Source: Ampullaceana balthica (lineage: Eukaryota > Mollusca > Gastropoda > Lymnaeidae). Taken from it: DNA of 64,000 nt. How positions within the stretch are numbered: position 1 is the first letter of the stretch; each line of letters opens with the position of its first letter. The stretch lies in NCBI GenBank assembly GCA_944989445.1, contig CALYLW010000688.1:38866-102865 (forward strand). The letters run 5' to 3'. The notes under the pieces are model-generated. The model had not been told where the DNA came from, did no database searches, and saw nothing but the letters and a program-made list of their open reading frames with translations. The position numbers and the translations under genes are program-made. Positions 8,746 through 20,724 of the stretch are shown piece by piece.

Positions 8746-11445
8746 GTGTCCTGTTGCTTCATACGTGTGTTGAACATGATTTGTTGATTACAAACAGTAT
8801 TCAGTCTTCCCACAAGAAACCGGACTTCATGGATGCACCCTCGCTCCAAGCACTGGCACCTAATAGACTACGTCATCACAAGGAAGAAAGATAGACAAGA
8901 CGTTCGTGTGACCAAATCTGTCTGCGGTGCTGAATGCTGAACAGACCATCGTCTCATCATCTCAAAACTTAATATTCGCATTCAGCTCAAAAGACGGCCT
9001 CAAGGAAGTAAAACCCTAAATAGACTCAACATCACAAAGCTCAACTGTGCAAGTATTAAACAATCTCTGGAGACAGCCCTGGAGGGCAAACTGAGATCCA
9101 CCACTCTAAACAATACGAACATTGAGACTGTTTGAACGGATTTTAGAGATCTAATCTATAGCACAGCCTCCCAAATCCTTGGACCCGCGACGAGAAAGCA
9201 CCAAGACTGGTTCGATGAGAATTGTAACAAAATCAACCAAATGTTGGCAGAAAAACATCAACTCCACAAAAACACATCAGCAATGCCAGGTCTTCACCCG
9301 TAACGGACTCATATAATAGTATACATCGCCTCATACAACAAAAAATTCGCTGGATGCGAGACTCATGGCTAAACAAGAAAGCTGATGAGATTCAACAATA
9401 TGCAGACAGGCATGACATGAAGAATTTTTACAACACCCTTAAGGAAGTGTACGGACAAACAATTTTTAATTCATCCCCGCTTCTCAGTGCTGATGAGAAA
9501 TATCTAATTAATGACAGAGAGAAGATTCTCGAGCGCTGGGCTGACCACTTTTTTATGCTGTCCTAAACAGCAACTCAAGTATCAATGAAGATGCTATCAG
9601 TCACCTCCCCCAATTACAAACTAACTTGACAATGGACGACCCACCTACAATTCTTGAGACGCAAAGGGCTGTACATCTTCTGTAATGTGGAAAGGCTCCT
9701 GGAGCAGACTCAATTCCAGCTGAAATATACAAAGAAGGTGGTATGGTTCTACTGGAAAAGCTGCATGAAATCTTCCTAATGATGTGGCAACAGGAGGCTA
9801 TCCCCCAGGATTTTAAAGATGCCACTGTAGTCCACTTGTACAAGCGAAAATGGAACCGCCAAGCACACGATAATCATCGTGGAATTTCACTGCTATCAAT
9901 TGCAGGAAAAATACTCGACAGAATCCTCCTAAATTGCCTAAATGGGCATCTGGATCAGGGTCTATTACCAGAAAGCCAATGTGGTTTCCGGAAAGAATGG
10001 GGGACAATAGACATGATCTTTGCAGCAAGGCAGTTGCAGGAAAATTGTCAAGAGCAGAATAAATATGGCCCTATTTTCCATTTATATAGACCTGACAAAA
10101 GCCTTCGACACAGTCTGCAGAGATGGTCTATGGAGGACTGTGGCCAAGTATGGCTGCCCAAATAAGTATATAGCCATTGTAAGGCTATTCCATGATGGTA
10201 TGCAGGCTCGAGTCCAGGAAAATGGAGAGGTCTCTAAACCATTCCCTATCGCAAATGGTGTTAAGCAAGGCTGTGTTCTGGCCCCAACATTGTTTAGCCT
10301 CATGTTTTCAGCAATGCTTACAGTGGCCTTCCCGAATAGCAATGAAGTTATGGACATTAGGTATCGCACTGATGGTCGTTTTTTCAACCTCAGGAGGCTT
10401 AAAGAAAAAACAAAGGTCAAATCAGACATTATCCTGGACATTCTATTTGCGGATGACTGTGCCCTTAACGCGGGCTCTGAAGCACAACTAAGTGCTGATA
10501 AATTCTCCAGTTCGTGCTCTAACTTTGGACTCACCATCAGCACACATAAGTCTTATACCAGCCTGCCCCAGGCAAATCTTATACTGAGCCTAATATAATC
10601 ATCAATGGCAACAAAATCAACACAGTGAGCCGCTTTTCTTACCTTGGCAGCACGCTGTCTTAGAAGGCCAATATTGATGACGAGGTGAACGTGAGAATCT
10701 CAAAGGCCAGCGCAGCATTCGGTAGATTGCATGACAGTGTCTGGAACAGAAGGGGAATCAGCACCCAAACAAAACTAAAAGTAAACAGAGCTGTAGTGTT
10801 CCAATCTTATTATATGCATGTGGAATTCGGACTGTATACCAACGCCATGCAAGGTTGCTAAAACATTTCCACATAAAAAGCCTAAGAAAAATTATCAATA
10901 TAAAATGGCAGGACAAAGTTCAAGACACCGGAATATTAGCCAGGTAAGGACTACCCAGCATCCACACTAACCTCATGCAGAGCCAACTACGCTGAGCGGG
11001 ACATGTAAGGCGCATGCCCGACCATCGCCTCCCCAAGAGGCTCTTCTATGGTGAGCTTACTAAAGGTCATAGATTACGTGGAGGTCCACGTAAGCCCTAC
11101 AAGGATGCACTTAAAACTGCTCTAAATGCCTTTGACATTCGACATGACTCTTGGGAAGCAGCAGCCAGTACCGAGCCCACTGCTGCTCTATGATACGGAA
11201 TGGTGCAGCTGTCTGTGAGGCTAATAGACAACAGTCTGCCAAGAGAAAACGTCTAGCCAGGAAGGACCGTATCCAAGACCCTCCTGAAGGGATCCCATCC
11301 ATCTCTTGTCCGTCATGCGGACACAAATTTCGTGCTAGAATAGGGTTAATAAGCCACGAGAGGACACACGTGGTGGCCTGGCACAGGTCAAACACAAAAA
11401 TTAAATATGATGAGATTGGTCATCGTCGACTACGACAGACGAACA
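8746..11445 (+). pseudogene. LINE endonuclease/reverse transcriptase, 3' part of the interrupted copy
   Basis: Continues the LINE of 1976-3275 without loss. From 8760 it encodes the end of the endonuclease (frames with TSWMHPRSKHWHLIDY-like text and DHRLIISKLNIR), then the RT region: 9354-9566, 9743-10165 and 10020-10598, with AVHLYKRK-like, GISLLSIAGKILDRILLNCL, PESQCGFRKE, DLTKAFDTV, NGVKQGCVLAP and FADDCALNAG motifs. Frames shift near 9570, 10010 and 10560, so it is dead. The 3' part (11151-11395) has a C-x2-C-x12-H-x3-H zinc finger. It ends near gacgaacaagaag, next to Gypsy sequence. Best placed in the RTE/I-like superfamily; the clade is uncertain. Confidence 0.85.
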
Positions 11446-11791
11446 AGAAGAAGAAGATTGAAGCTTTGCCTATAACAGACAATGTTTCACCACTGTATGT
11501 GGTAGGCCTTGCTGTTGATTTCTGAATGCTTACCATTCTAAGTTGACAAAACAATCTGTATGGCAGAATGTTTACGTGTGCACCTGTGTCCAGTGTCAAC
11601 ACTATTTGTCTCTGCTCAAGCGTGACCACTGCTTTCCATTCATTGCTCGTTGCGTGTTGCATGGACACACTTCCTAAACAGAGTGGTTCTTGACTATAGT
11701 TAACTTTATTTTTAAGTTGACGTTTGACAACTTTTACAGGTTTTAATCTGAATACCGTAGAAAAATGAATAAGTTTTCCACAGTGAGGCAT
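11420..11791 (-). pseudogene. Gypsy-type protease fragment
   Basis: Minus-strand frame with VLTLDTGAHVNILP, the catalytic DTG motif of retroviral-type aspartic proteases, and a preceding basic stretch (KPVKVVKRQLKNKVN). It follows the gag frame at 11743-12399 with a frame change near 11770. Reverse transcriptase should come next (to the left) but the LINE end at 11445 stands there, so the element is truncated and only its 5' third remains. Confidence 0.75.
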
Positions 11792-12399
11792 AATTTTCCA
11801 TAAGCAGGATATTTTCTAGGTTCATGTCTTTTGCTACAATATTTACACTTGGCTGATTTCACGTGTGTATTTGACCTTACAGCCTGCTTGACATGTTGAC
11901 TTGTTGACATGTGCGTACATGATTTCTCGCCTGCTTTTGTATTCACTGTCTGCACACTCTTTTCTTCAGTCATAATTTTGAGCTGCCATTCCGATGTCTC
12001 AGACACTTTTCCTAACATAATTTCAGCCTTGTTTAAATTCAGGTCTAATTCTCTCAGTACTTTAGCCCTGAGATATTCATTTTTCACGTCAGCCACAATT
12101 CTATCGTTTATCAGCGACTCTGTTAAATTTTCAAATTCACAAGACTTTGCTTTAAGTTTAAGGTCTGTTATAAAAGTATCGAAACTTTCTCTCTCACCTT
12201 GCTTTCGGGAGAAAAACACGTGTCTCTCGACTGTCACATTCTTTCTTGTCAAACAATAATACTCGAATTTCAGTAATAAGCACTTCACTGAATGAATATC
12301 TGTGTCACAATCGTCACATTCCTGTCCAGTCCACTGGAATGTATTGTAAACTTCTACCGCTTCTTGGCCTATTACATGCAGCAGTGTCATGCTCTGCAC
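11743..12399 (-). CDS. Gypsy-type gag with zinc knuckle
   Basis: 218 residues. Residues about 40-120 (FSRKQGERESFDTFITDLKL, LTESLINDRIVADVKNEYLR) match the gag p24-like domain of Gypsy elements (Retrotrans_gag). Residues about 185-205 hold a knuckle, CKYCSKRHEPRKYPAYGKLC, with C-x2-C-x4-H; the last positions are shifted. The primer-binding site and LTR lie directly upstream (12525-12534 and 12535-13484), as expected. The element family also occurs as a deletion derivative at 47.2 kb. The coding frame is open, but its pol is lost. Confidence 0.75.
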   Translation of the reverse strand: MQSMTLLHVIGQEAVEVYNTFQWTGQECDDCDTDIHSVKCLLLKFEYYCLTRKNVTVERHVFFSRKQGERESFDTFITDLKLKAKSCEFENLTESLINDRIVADVKNEYLRAKVLRELDLNLNKAEIMLGKVSETSEWQLKIMTEEKSVQTVNTKAGEKSCTHMSTSQHVKQAVRSNTHVKSAKCKYCSKRHEPRKYPAYGKLCLTVENLFIFLRYSD

Positions 12400-12524
12400 T
12401 TCTTTGCTTTTTGTGTCTAGTCCACTGGCTATCTTGTATATCCGGAAGGACTGTTTAAATCTCTTCCAATGGTAAGCAATATTTCCATTTAGCTCCAGTG
12501 GTTGTGACGGATGGAGTCAGTCAA

Positions 12525-12534
12525 TCTGACACCA
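12525..12534 (-). promoter_or_regulatory. Primer-binding site, TGGTGTCAGA type
   Basis: On the minus strand TGGTGTCAGATTGACT follows the LTR edge directly. TGG plus TGTCAG fits the 3' end of tRNA-Leu (known for several LTR elements). The same site occurs at 47767-47776, 48849 and 34456-34465. Confidence 0.7.
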
Positions 12535-13484
12535 TGTAGAAGTAATTGCGAGTCAAGAAACAAGACTTCAACACCTTGTGTTCTGGGTAACAACTGTCTT
12601 TAATCAATCTATATGTGGCAGTGTGCCCCATATATTAGTCATAATAATTATTAATTACGACTTGACTTACATGTAGATGGGGCGGAGTGTGTAGGGAATT
12701 TAGGTTGGATTGCATTGACCGCCAGGAGCTGAGATCAAAGACTCAACGCCACAAGAGTGGCAGGTCTGTGATGTGGGGAATTGTCTCGTCCGGCGCGGTA
12801 CGTAGAAAGACGGCAACTGACCAGGGCTGACCATACACAGTTACGTCAACCAACCCCCCCCTGGGCCGGCCTGTAGATTCAAGGTCGTAGCTGAGCGAGG
12901 AGACCAGAGGTGTGAAATGCCTCAGGGTAGATAAGGGGTAGCGGGTCTGACCAGACATGGTTACGTCAACCCCCTCCACTCCCCCATCCTTAGTTTAAAC
13001 TAGGGAGGGCGGGTCTTGATGAGTGTTATGACTGAACACAAAAGGATTGTGACGGAAGTCGCTGGACATAGGTTTGATCCCTTATGACTGGCAGATTAGA
13101 CAGGCGTACCGGTCACCGGGTGAATTTTAGGGGCTGAGTCTAAAGGGTATTAAACGGGACGCACTCTAGACAGAAAGTGGTCTTGGGTCTTCGGTCTTCA
13201 GTCTTTAGTCTTCGAGGATGTAAGAGAGAGTGGAGTAGAGAGATAGGAGTAGAGAGATAGGAGTAGGGCTGTAGTAGACTGTAGAACTGTACACTGTATT
13301 TCCTGTATCCAATTTACGTATTCATATGCTACTGTGTGAACCTTTGAAGAGAACCAAATAAACACTATACCAACTATAGTCTTCAGCTTACCTGAATTCA
13401 ATTTTACTTGTGTGTGTTACGTGGGAAATAGTGAACAACTACCTACCGGCTATATATATACATAGTCACGACCACACGGCTACA
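12535..13484 (-). repeat. LTR of the truncated Gypsy element
   Basis: About 950 bp with ends TGTAG...CTACA. The right edge is inferred from this inverted pair; no second LTR is in the window to prove it. Inside are two internal repeats near 12780 and 12960 (cgcggtacg / gcgggtctgac blocks with acatggttacgtcaac twice) and short gagagataggagta repeats at 13237-13265. Confidence 0.55.
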
Positions 13485-14510
13485 TATACAATCAACTGCA
13501 ATGAACCCTTGTTACATCGTGAACCTTAGATTTATAGCCAGCCATTATCTCTCAGTTCACGACCACGCACGAATACAATTCACAATCAAATCACAAGCTT
13601 CTTACACAGTCAATGTCAACTCGCATGCTCATACTATGTCAACACAACAACACGTCTCTCACAGTATTTATGGTCATAAAAATTATTAGCTTAATAAAAC
13701 TTACCTTTTAAATTGTGAAGGAATTTTTTAAGTTACTGCTTTAGTGAAAAAAAGGACGCGAAAATAAAAAATATTTATTTTTTTGGTGGTTAGGTTTTTA
13801 AAAAAAAATTTTGGCTGGAATATTCTGATATACATTCATTTATAAAAAAATATATGAAATTGAACTCCGTGAGTGTGTCATGAACATATATGATTGGGTA
13901 TCTTATTAATATCTATATTTCGAATGTTCTTGATTCATTTATTTTAGTGTGTCTTTTTTTCTTTACTAATGAAAGCCTAATCCATCACTCACTTATAACT
14001 AAGTTGCCAAATTCCCCTTTTAATGGAAGACTTTAATTGTGTATGCTCATACCATAAAAATTACTTAACAAAATTTAGCACAACTTCAATTAATTAAACT
14101 AATATACCGTAGGATCACTTCTCTTGTATTAGCTAAATTATAATCTAACTAGATACGTCCCGCGGCATAGCATACGCTATGTCTTAAAATGGTACATCTC
14201 AGTTTGACATATGTTTGAAACAAAAATATTTTTTTAAAATTTAACTTGGCAAATAAATAATCTAATATCCAGACTAAAATACTGGGAAAAGGAGGGGTGG
14301 GGCCAGAAAAAACATGGGGATGGGGGTGGTGATGGAATTTACACAATATAATACCTTATCGCAAAACATAAATAAATAATGAAATTCGTTCCTTGATGAA
14401 ACTGCAAAATATTAGATATTGAATTTTATCAGTAAATAGTAATTATATAACAGAAACAAATTTGAACAAAATATTTATGAAAAACGTCATAAGGTAAATT
14501 TATAGTGGCA
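13485..14510. other. AT-rich stretch, no gene seen
   Basis: Short open frames only and several long A/T runs. It is probably intergenic or intronic sequence downstream of the SAMHD1-like gene's known exons. Confidence 0.5.
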
Positions 14511-14515
14511 AAATG

Positions 14516-14546
14516 TTTGTGTGTGTGCGTGCGCGCGCGTGCGTCA
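14516..14546. repeat. Alternating GT/GC dinucleotide tract
   Basis: tgtgtgtgtgcgtgcgcgcgcgtgcg, an alternating purine-pyrimidine run of the kind able to form Z-DNA. Confidence 0.85.
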
Positions 14547-14599
14547 AAAAGTGTACCATGCCATCATATCGCACCACATTAACTCGCATTTGTAATTAG

Positions 14600-16885
14600 G
14601 GTAACCTGGGCCTTCCTGTGTACTTGCGCTTGATAGTTACCTTCAAATAAGCTGTATCAATTTGCACGTCCGGAATCCTTCACAGCAATTGCATTTGAAC
14701 CGTGGATAATTTTGTGTATAATCAATACATTCACTGCTCCCATATCAATGTAGCAAATAAAAAATGGCCAGTACCATATTTTTCGCGAACAGAAATACAG
14801 TACCTTGAAACAAGCCAATCATGATGGTCGACACCACCCATATGCGCGCTATAATTAGAGATCAAGTTAGGCTTTCCACCACACTTGTCTTTCTGGCCTT
14901 TCACTCTTCGCTTGACATTATGAAACTGCTCAAGAGAATCGTGATTTGTGGCAACTGTTACAGTGTTATTGTCGTGTCAGCGCACGAGAAATACCTCAGA
15001 ATTTCTGTCGCAGACGTACTCACTGTCTCCACTAGGTGACATTTTCATCTCTTTTGATGACTTCAGTGGACATGTTCATTAGCTCTGTTTTCTATAATCG
15101 TAGTGGTTACTCGACATCCAGTATCTTCTAGCTGAGACAACAGATCCATGTTTTTAAAGAAGTTATCAAAATAGAGGACATAGCTGCTAGGATCAGTAAT
15201 TTATTGTACAGAGTTCAAGACTACGCCAGAACCAACGGGCAAATCTGTTGCAGTGGTTTCATTTCCAGAATACAATGAGAAAGTGTATTAGTATCCCTCT
15301 GTGGAGCACAAAGCCAAATATTTATTAACTAAATCTGATGGGCTTTACTTTAAAGAATGTTCCAGGCTGTTGTACCCATAAAATTTCACGATCAGCCCAT
15401 CAAAGCTGATGTTGGGTGTAAAATAGCCTAATTTTGTGGAAATTCTCATTCAAGAGTTGAAAAAAAAACGGCTTCATCTTGAATGGTTGATCACCTTTGT
15501 TGCTGTCTGCAGTAATATTATCCACAAAATGAATATATTTTCTGATTTCAGAATTCGGTTTCAGGACTAGGGCTGTCAACAATGTGGAAAAAACTGCTCC
15601 GTTACCCGTCCAAATTTCGAATGGGTACCCGGGTTACCCGTTCGAAACGTTGCATAATTTTCCCCGTCATGACCGCTTTATAATTCTTCCTAGCCACCAT
15701 CCATGAACCTAATTTCACAAAAGCCACAGGACCGACGTCTTACCCACCTTGCACTGTTAGTAACTTTTTAATTTATTGACTTTAAAAACTGACAACTTTG
15801 GGTGTATTATTAAAATCAGTTTTTGGGCTAGGCACACGTGGTAATGAACACAAAAAAAAACAAAAAAACATCACAATCGAATGGAAAGGGTGCGGGTGAT
15901 AGAAGTGGAGGGAGGAGAGGGGGTAGATAAACATCATTGTTTAGTCTCAATCGGTAACCCACTATTGTCAGCGTATTTCAAAGCAAAGTTAGTGTCAAAG
16001 CAAGGGTGTTATAATTAACAACAACATACACAGCCTCTTTCATCTCTATTTTCGGAAGAGGAATTTTGTTTTCCTTACATGAATCATTCAAAGAACCAAA
16101 ACCTTTTTGTGTTTGCGATTGCTGTTTCATTTTCCTAGAAAAAAGAAGTCTCAAAATACATTGTAGTTTGTCACGACCGTATTTTATTTTCAGTTGACAG
16201 ATATTTCTCCTTAGATGTACTTCACAGCATATATTTGAAACGAAAATTTTCATTTTATAAATTCTTTCGCGAGCCGCAATGTAAAACAAAAAGCCGCACA
16301 TAGCCAAAGTTTGTCCTCCGTTTATATAGACATTGACGCCACATTTTCACGGGTACCCGGGCGGAATTTTACTACCCCGGTAATCGCATGGTAACGGATA
16401 CCCGGGTTCCGGGTGCCCGTTGACAGGCCTATTCAGGACATGGAATTTTTTACAACAGGTACAACAAGATCATCTGCATCGCATAATAGTATATATCTGA
16501 AGGACTCTATGATATCCAGTTAGAATAAAAATCCCAAGAAAGACCTTCAATTCTTCAGCTGACGTTTGAAATTCGTGATCGCTTCTAACATCAGTTAAAT
16601 AGCGAACTGTTTTTCTAGTAAATACATCGTATACTCTAGCGAAAAAAAACTGCTCAAAGAGTTCCACAGGGTAGGTTGGTTTAGAATTTGTTGCACATTA
16701 TTTTTCTGCTATTGCGGCGGCTTGTCCATTCAATGCAGACGGATGGGATGGACGGATTTCTATTTTTTGTCAAGGACGGCGCAGGACAGCACACAGACTG
16801 TAGCTTCCGAGCATTCTTACTCGCACTGTTCAATTAACTATTCCACTTCATCCAGGGTAAGACATTTTCCCTGCCATGATTCACT
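14600..16885 (-). pseudogene. piggyBac-type transposase, broken
   Basis: Read on the minus strand from 16880 (MAGK followed, after a frameshift, by CLTLDEVE) through VELFEQFFFARVYDVFTRKTVRY and AEELKVFLGIFILTGYH at 16470-16667, then (after a MITE) KYIHFVDNITADSNKGDQPFKMKPFFFQLLNE at 15400-15582, then KPIRF- and DNFF-like remnants to about 14.8 kb and a Cys-containing tail near 14.65 kb. These are in the order of piggyBac transposases (DDE catalytic core plus C-terminal Cys-rich domain). Many stops and shifts make it dead. The hAT-type MITE at 15568-16431 splits it. No TTAA-flanked ends were found with certainty. Confidence 0.75.
15568..16431. mobile_element. 864-bp hAT-type MITE with perfect 8-bp duplication
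   Basis: Ends TAGGGCTGTCAAC and GTTGACAGGCCTA are inverted repeats with one mismatch. The 8-bp sequence TTCAGGAC lies on both sides (15560-15567 and 16432-16439). Both ends carry sub-terminal gggtacccgggttacccg blocks. 8-bp duplication and TAGGG-type ends are typical of hAT. The 109-codon minus-strand frame inside (15978-16307) has no recognised domain. Host sequence is the piggyBac pseudogene, so the MITE is the younger insertion. Confidence 0.92.
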
Positions 16886-18450
16886 AGGAAAATGGGTTAA
16901 ATAAGGCTTACTTTATATCCAGGCAATATATATACACCATATCATCTCAATATCCTATTTATAGGACAGTGGGAAATGAAGCGGCATTACGTTTGAGTTT
17001 GTGCAATTGCAATAAAATGTAGCGTTACGGACATGTAGTTGGGTTGCTTACATTGTATCAATCCCTCCGTCTCCGCAAGCCAACAGAACACATCTAAACT
17101 TGCCGTCACATTTAGGGGATGTCAAAAATTGGCAGCAAAGACACATATCACAATCGACCGCTTACACACCACGGGGCACGTTAGCGCCTGCGCGAAGGAC
17201 TAACAAGAGACATCTTAGGGTCTGCATTGAATGTGGGCCAGATAACATGCTTTCTTACGTATAGCAGATAAAGGGCAATTTTTATGATTGTCCTCTAAAT
17301 AGGACAATGGGAGATAACGAGTTTTAAATTTGTAACCGTCAAATGCTTATTTCCCCATCATTTACCCCCCCCCCTCTTTTTCCCTTTAAATCTCTCGTTT
17401 AAGTTTCCTGACATTGACACCATGTTGTAGACCGAGTTACTCCAGGAATACTCAGCAAGTGCGCGACAAGTCTCTGAGAGATAAGAAATTAAATGTAAAT
17501 AGCTTGACAACCACAAAATTGAAACAAGCTGAAACTATATTGGAAAATTGTTATTTAAAATGTAATTAGGTAACACCTGGAAGATGGATAGGGTCTAAAT
17601 TTTATTTTATTTTTAAAAATAATTTTTTATTAACTAAACTGGCTGATGAATAAACTACACTTTTATTATATTAAGAGAGGAACAAAAACTATTTAAATTT
17701 AAAAAGAAAGGGGACGCAAAATTTGGTAAAGGGCACTATTAAATGTTTAATTTGGAACAAAGTCAAACACACGTTGAGAAGATATTATCGTAAGTAGGTT
17801 TTAAAAAAAATTAAATAATCCAGATATGTTCAGCACTAGTTTATAATGATTTTAAACAAATTATTTACTAATTTATAAATGTTTGGGTAGATAAAATGAA
17901 AACAGACCCAGTCATTTTCATAATTTCTTGTCGTTTTTTTAATGCGATTTGACATGGGATTTCTGATTCTCTCATATATTGTAATTTGAATTTTAAAAAA
18001 TAATAATAGTAAATATAAGTATACACGTTTTCTCTGAAAAAAAACAAGTCCATCGGCGTTACTAAGGGGGTGCTGGAAATGTAAAATTATATATGTTCCC
18101 GTTATTAGGCATCACAGGCGAGGAAGTGTTCTGTGGGTAAGTTGTAATGGGGTGACAACATGAGCTACAGCACTGGACGACACCAACAATAGCGACGCCT
18201 CAGAATTAGACAAATTGGTCACGTTTCTTCGTTTTCGTAAAAATACTGTGGCACCAATCTTATTTCATACGCCAGGGTATTACTGACAATTCTCTAATGG
18301 TTCTAAGATAACAAACTATAAAACTTCAAATCAACTCCTTGTTCTGCCACACTCCTACCATTTAAAAATGGTTTAAGAGGCTATGCTATTTATTGAGCTT
18401 AAATTTATTATGATTTAGGAAATAATGGACGAAACGAGCACAGAGTCGAA
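16886..18450. other. Intergenic or intronic, no gene seen
   Basis: I see no coding homology. Two similar snippets, tcctatttataggacagtgggaaatga at 16960 and cctctaaataggacaatggg at 17291, suggest an old repeat, not identified. Confidence 0.4.
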
Positions 18451-18479
18451 GAATTAGGCAGACTGACATAAAATCTGAT

Positions 18480-18568
18480 AGACATAAAAGCAGACAGACA
18501 TAAAAGACGACAGACGTAAAAGCAGACAGACATAAAAGCAGACAGACATAAAAGCAGACAGACATATA
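18480..18568 (+). repeat. 16-bp minisatellite (cagacagacataaaag)
   Basis: About five imperfect units in a row, just downstream of the last SAMHD1-like exon found (18604). Confidence 0.9.
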
Positions 18569-18603
18569 GAGCTCTCTGAGTTATGGTACTAAAATATACT
18601 TAC

Positions 18604-18695
18604 ATTTCCTCGATGGCACAGTTAGCATGATGCTTGTACGCATTTTTGTTGAGGTTGTACCGAGTGGAAAACATGTTGTACACATTTCCAACTTC
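18604..18695 (-). CDS. SAMHD1: SAMHD1-like exon: EVGN.Y.MF.TR segment
   Basis: 92-bp exon, 30 codons plus two bases (AT). Acceptor is gtttctacacag, donor is GTAAGT. It reads EVGNVYNMFSTRYNLNKNAY then KHHANCAIEE, matching human [20 protein letters not shown] and following residues. Arg (human R366) and Tyr (Y374) of the nucleotide pocket are kept; the human H370/R371 pair is N/K. The next exon downstream, expected to encode a DAFLKAD-like segment, was not found between 18.6 kb and the window start. Confidence 0.92.
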
Positions 18696-19138
18696 CTGTG
18701 TAGAAACAAAAATTCTTTTCAATTTTATGTAATCAATTTTTAAATAAATTATTTTAATTTTATTTCTTATTAATTTTCTTTTCTTATTCTTTTTTTAAAT
18801 TTATTGTTTCAAATATTTTTGCAAATGTATTTCACTCTTTACAGTAACATTACGTATGCATAGTGTATTGTTGTCTTTATGATTGCCTTCCTCCTGTCAT
18901 CTTGGCAAGTTACATCAAAGTCATCAGAGTTATGTATGTCAGTCCATTTTTTGGGGGGAGATAATTTTGAATTCTATGACAGAAGTGTTGTAAATGCCAT
19001 GTTTATGCTTCCTCCCTAATTTGTTAAGTTAATTACAAATGGCTGATTATACTTTTCGTAAGAATCCCCTAATCTTAAAATAACAAATGTGTGTTTTGTG
19101 AAAATCATTAAGTAAAGGTCAGATTAACTTTGCCTCAC

Positions 19139-19303
19139 TTTGTCCCGTAGACAGATCTGATATTCCCCACTCTCCTCAATGACTCTGGCAAACTGCATGT
19201 AACGTCTGTGGTCAAAATTGTTGCGCATGCCGAGATGGTGACAGTCTCTAGCCAGGTAATCCCATTTACAGACGTCAATCCCGTTACGTAAATTGGAAAC
19301 TAT
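19139..19303 (-). CDS. SAMHD1: SAMHD1-like exon: [18 protein letters not shown]311 replaced
   Basis: 165-bp exon, 55 codons, phase 0 both ends. Acceptor is ttgaattgcag, donor is GTGAGG. The text [20 protein letters not shown] then [20 protein letters not shown] follows the human exon closely. The fourth metal ligand of the HD site (human D311, in VDKWDY) is cysteine here, codon TGT. K312, Y315 and D319 are retained. The exon ends in CLRDK, equal to human CARDK. Identity is high through the motif, so the D-to-C change is not an alignment artefact. Confidence 0.93.
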
Positions 19304-19566
19304 CTGCAATTCAATCTTAAACTACTCAATCATGGTTAAAAGACAAGCTGTAAACCGATTATAAAGAACATTAAAAAAAAATGTTTGTATCCATCTAACT
19401 TTCTGCAACAATGAATTACTAAAAAATGTGCACTAAATATTTACATAAATGTCATTTAGTTAGTAGATAATTTATTAGGTTATTTCAATTTATTATGCTG
19501 TATTTCAAACATTTATTACATTATTGAGTTTTATTTCATAACGAGACAAAACTTTAGTAATCTCAC

Positions 19567-19614
19567 CTCATAAAGATATGCTTTACTTTCAGGACGACCT
19601 TTGTACGGCCAGGC
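19567..19614 (-). CDS. SAMHD1: SAMHD1-like exon: WPYKGRPE segment
   Basis: 48-bp exon of 16 codons, phase 0 on both sides. Acceptor is ...gacttgcag, donor is GTGAGA. The peptide AWPYKGRPESKAYLYE matches human LWPYKGRPENKSFLYE almost residue for residue. It is too short for automatic ORF calling, but both splice sites and the strong identity make it certain. Confidence 0.92.
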
Positions 19615-20299
19615 CTGCAAGTCAAATTCATTGTCAATTAGTTATAAAAAAAGAAGTCAGGTATATTTTGATAATTTTTTTTTAGAAAATACCATAAATG
19701 AATTAAAGTTTTGATGACTTGTATCAATCCTGAAAATTATTTTTAATCACTATTTCCTTTTACCGTCTCTTTGGGAGGGAAGAGCAAACTAGACACTATA
19801 AAAAATGTTTACAAAAATAAATAGGAGTTGTCTCCCTTTCAATAGAGACGCAGTGGTAATAATTAGTTGCATTGTTACTTAGCTTTAAGATTAGTTACTT
19901 TAGAAAAAAATTATTAATGTGTGACGATTCTATGAAAATTTAGTTACATTATAAAAAATATAGAAATCACAAACGAATCAAATTTACCAAGACCTGATAA
20001 TATTATTTTTAAAAAAAATGTTTTCGTGTGTTACTCTAGTCAAAGTTTGTTGGATGTCTGATGATCCTGCTGAAGTAAACAATACAGTTCTCATTTTATT
20101 GAATTCCTTATCCCGAAGTGACTTTAGCTCGAGAGTTCAGTATCCATTACTTTTTTTATACACGGTGTTTCCATAATATTATTGGAAAAAACCACATACA
20201 ACTCTTTAGGTAACATAAAGTAAGGATCTCGTTTTTAATAACAATCATCACAATATAACTTTAAAGGGTTTCCAGACAAAAGATATTTTTAAAAAATAT

Positions 20300-20716
20300 G
20301 TGAACATTTCTTTCCTCAATAGAATTCCTTTACCCGACAGGATCCCAATTTCGATGGGATCACACATCCCAGTATAATCCTATTGCAAAACGGGATTCCA
20401 TTCTTTGTTTAATTCATTTCCCGGAAATGACCCTCTTTCCTTTAAATCTAGCGTTTGTAAGTTATCAATCGTTGTAGCATTTAATTAAATTGTAATTTAA
20501 TCTAGATGGGCCCCCATTCCCATTGACATCCTGCAATTACTACTTTCAGGTTTCCTTGTTCAATCTTGTTGTAGGTCGGATTATGAAGGTTTCTACTAAA
20601 TATGACAAACTTTTATCAACACAAAAATTTACTTTTACTGTTATTCTTCACATTTATGTCTGTTTCGATAAATAGTGAATAACCAAACAGACCAAATCCA
20701 TCCCATGCTGTTATGG
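20300..20716. repeat. Degenerate repeat with gggatcacatcccagtataat motif, left part
   Basis: The text around 20338-20400 (gatgggatcacacatcccagtataatc...caaaacggga) recurs at 22230-22310 and again near 22335-22400. It seems to be one degenerate repeat block split by the hAT-type insertion at 20725-22229. Confidence 0.5.
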
Positions 20717-20724
20717 GATCACAT

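Noticed and set aside
11111..11395. Minus-strand frame of 94 residues overlapping the LINE finger
   Set aside because: Shadow of the plus-strand LINE coding text; the plus strand carries the conserved finger.
13150..13484. Plus-oriented LTR with AATAAA at 13357
   Set aside because: Possible, but the gag and primer site to the left require a minus-oriented LTR; with no second LTR copy the orientation of this sub-block cannot be settled.
18480..18568. CRISPR-like array
   Set aside because: Units are 16 bp in direct tandem without spacers; simple minisatellite in a eukaryotic intron.
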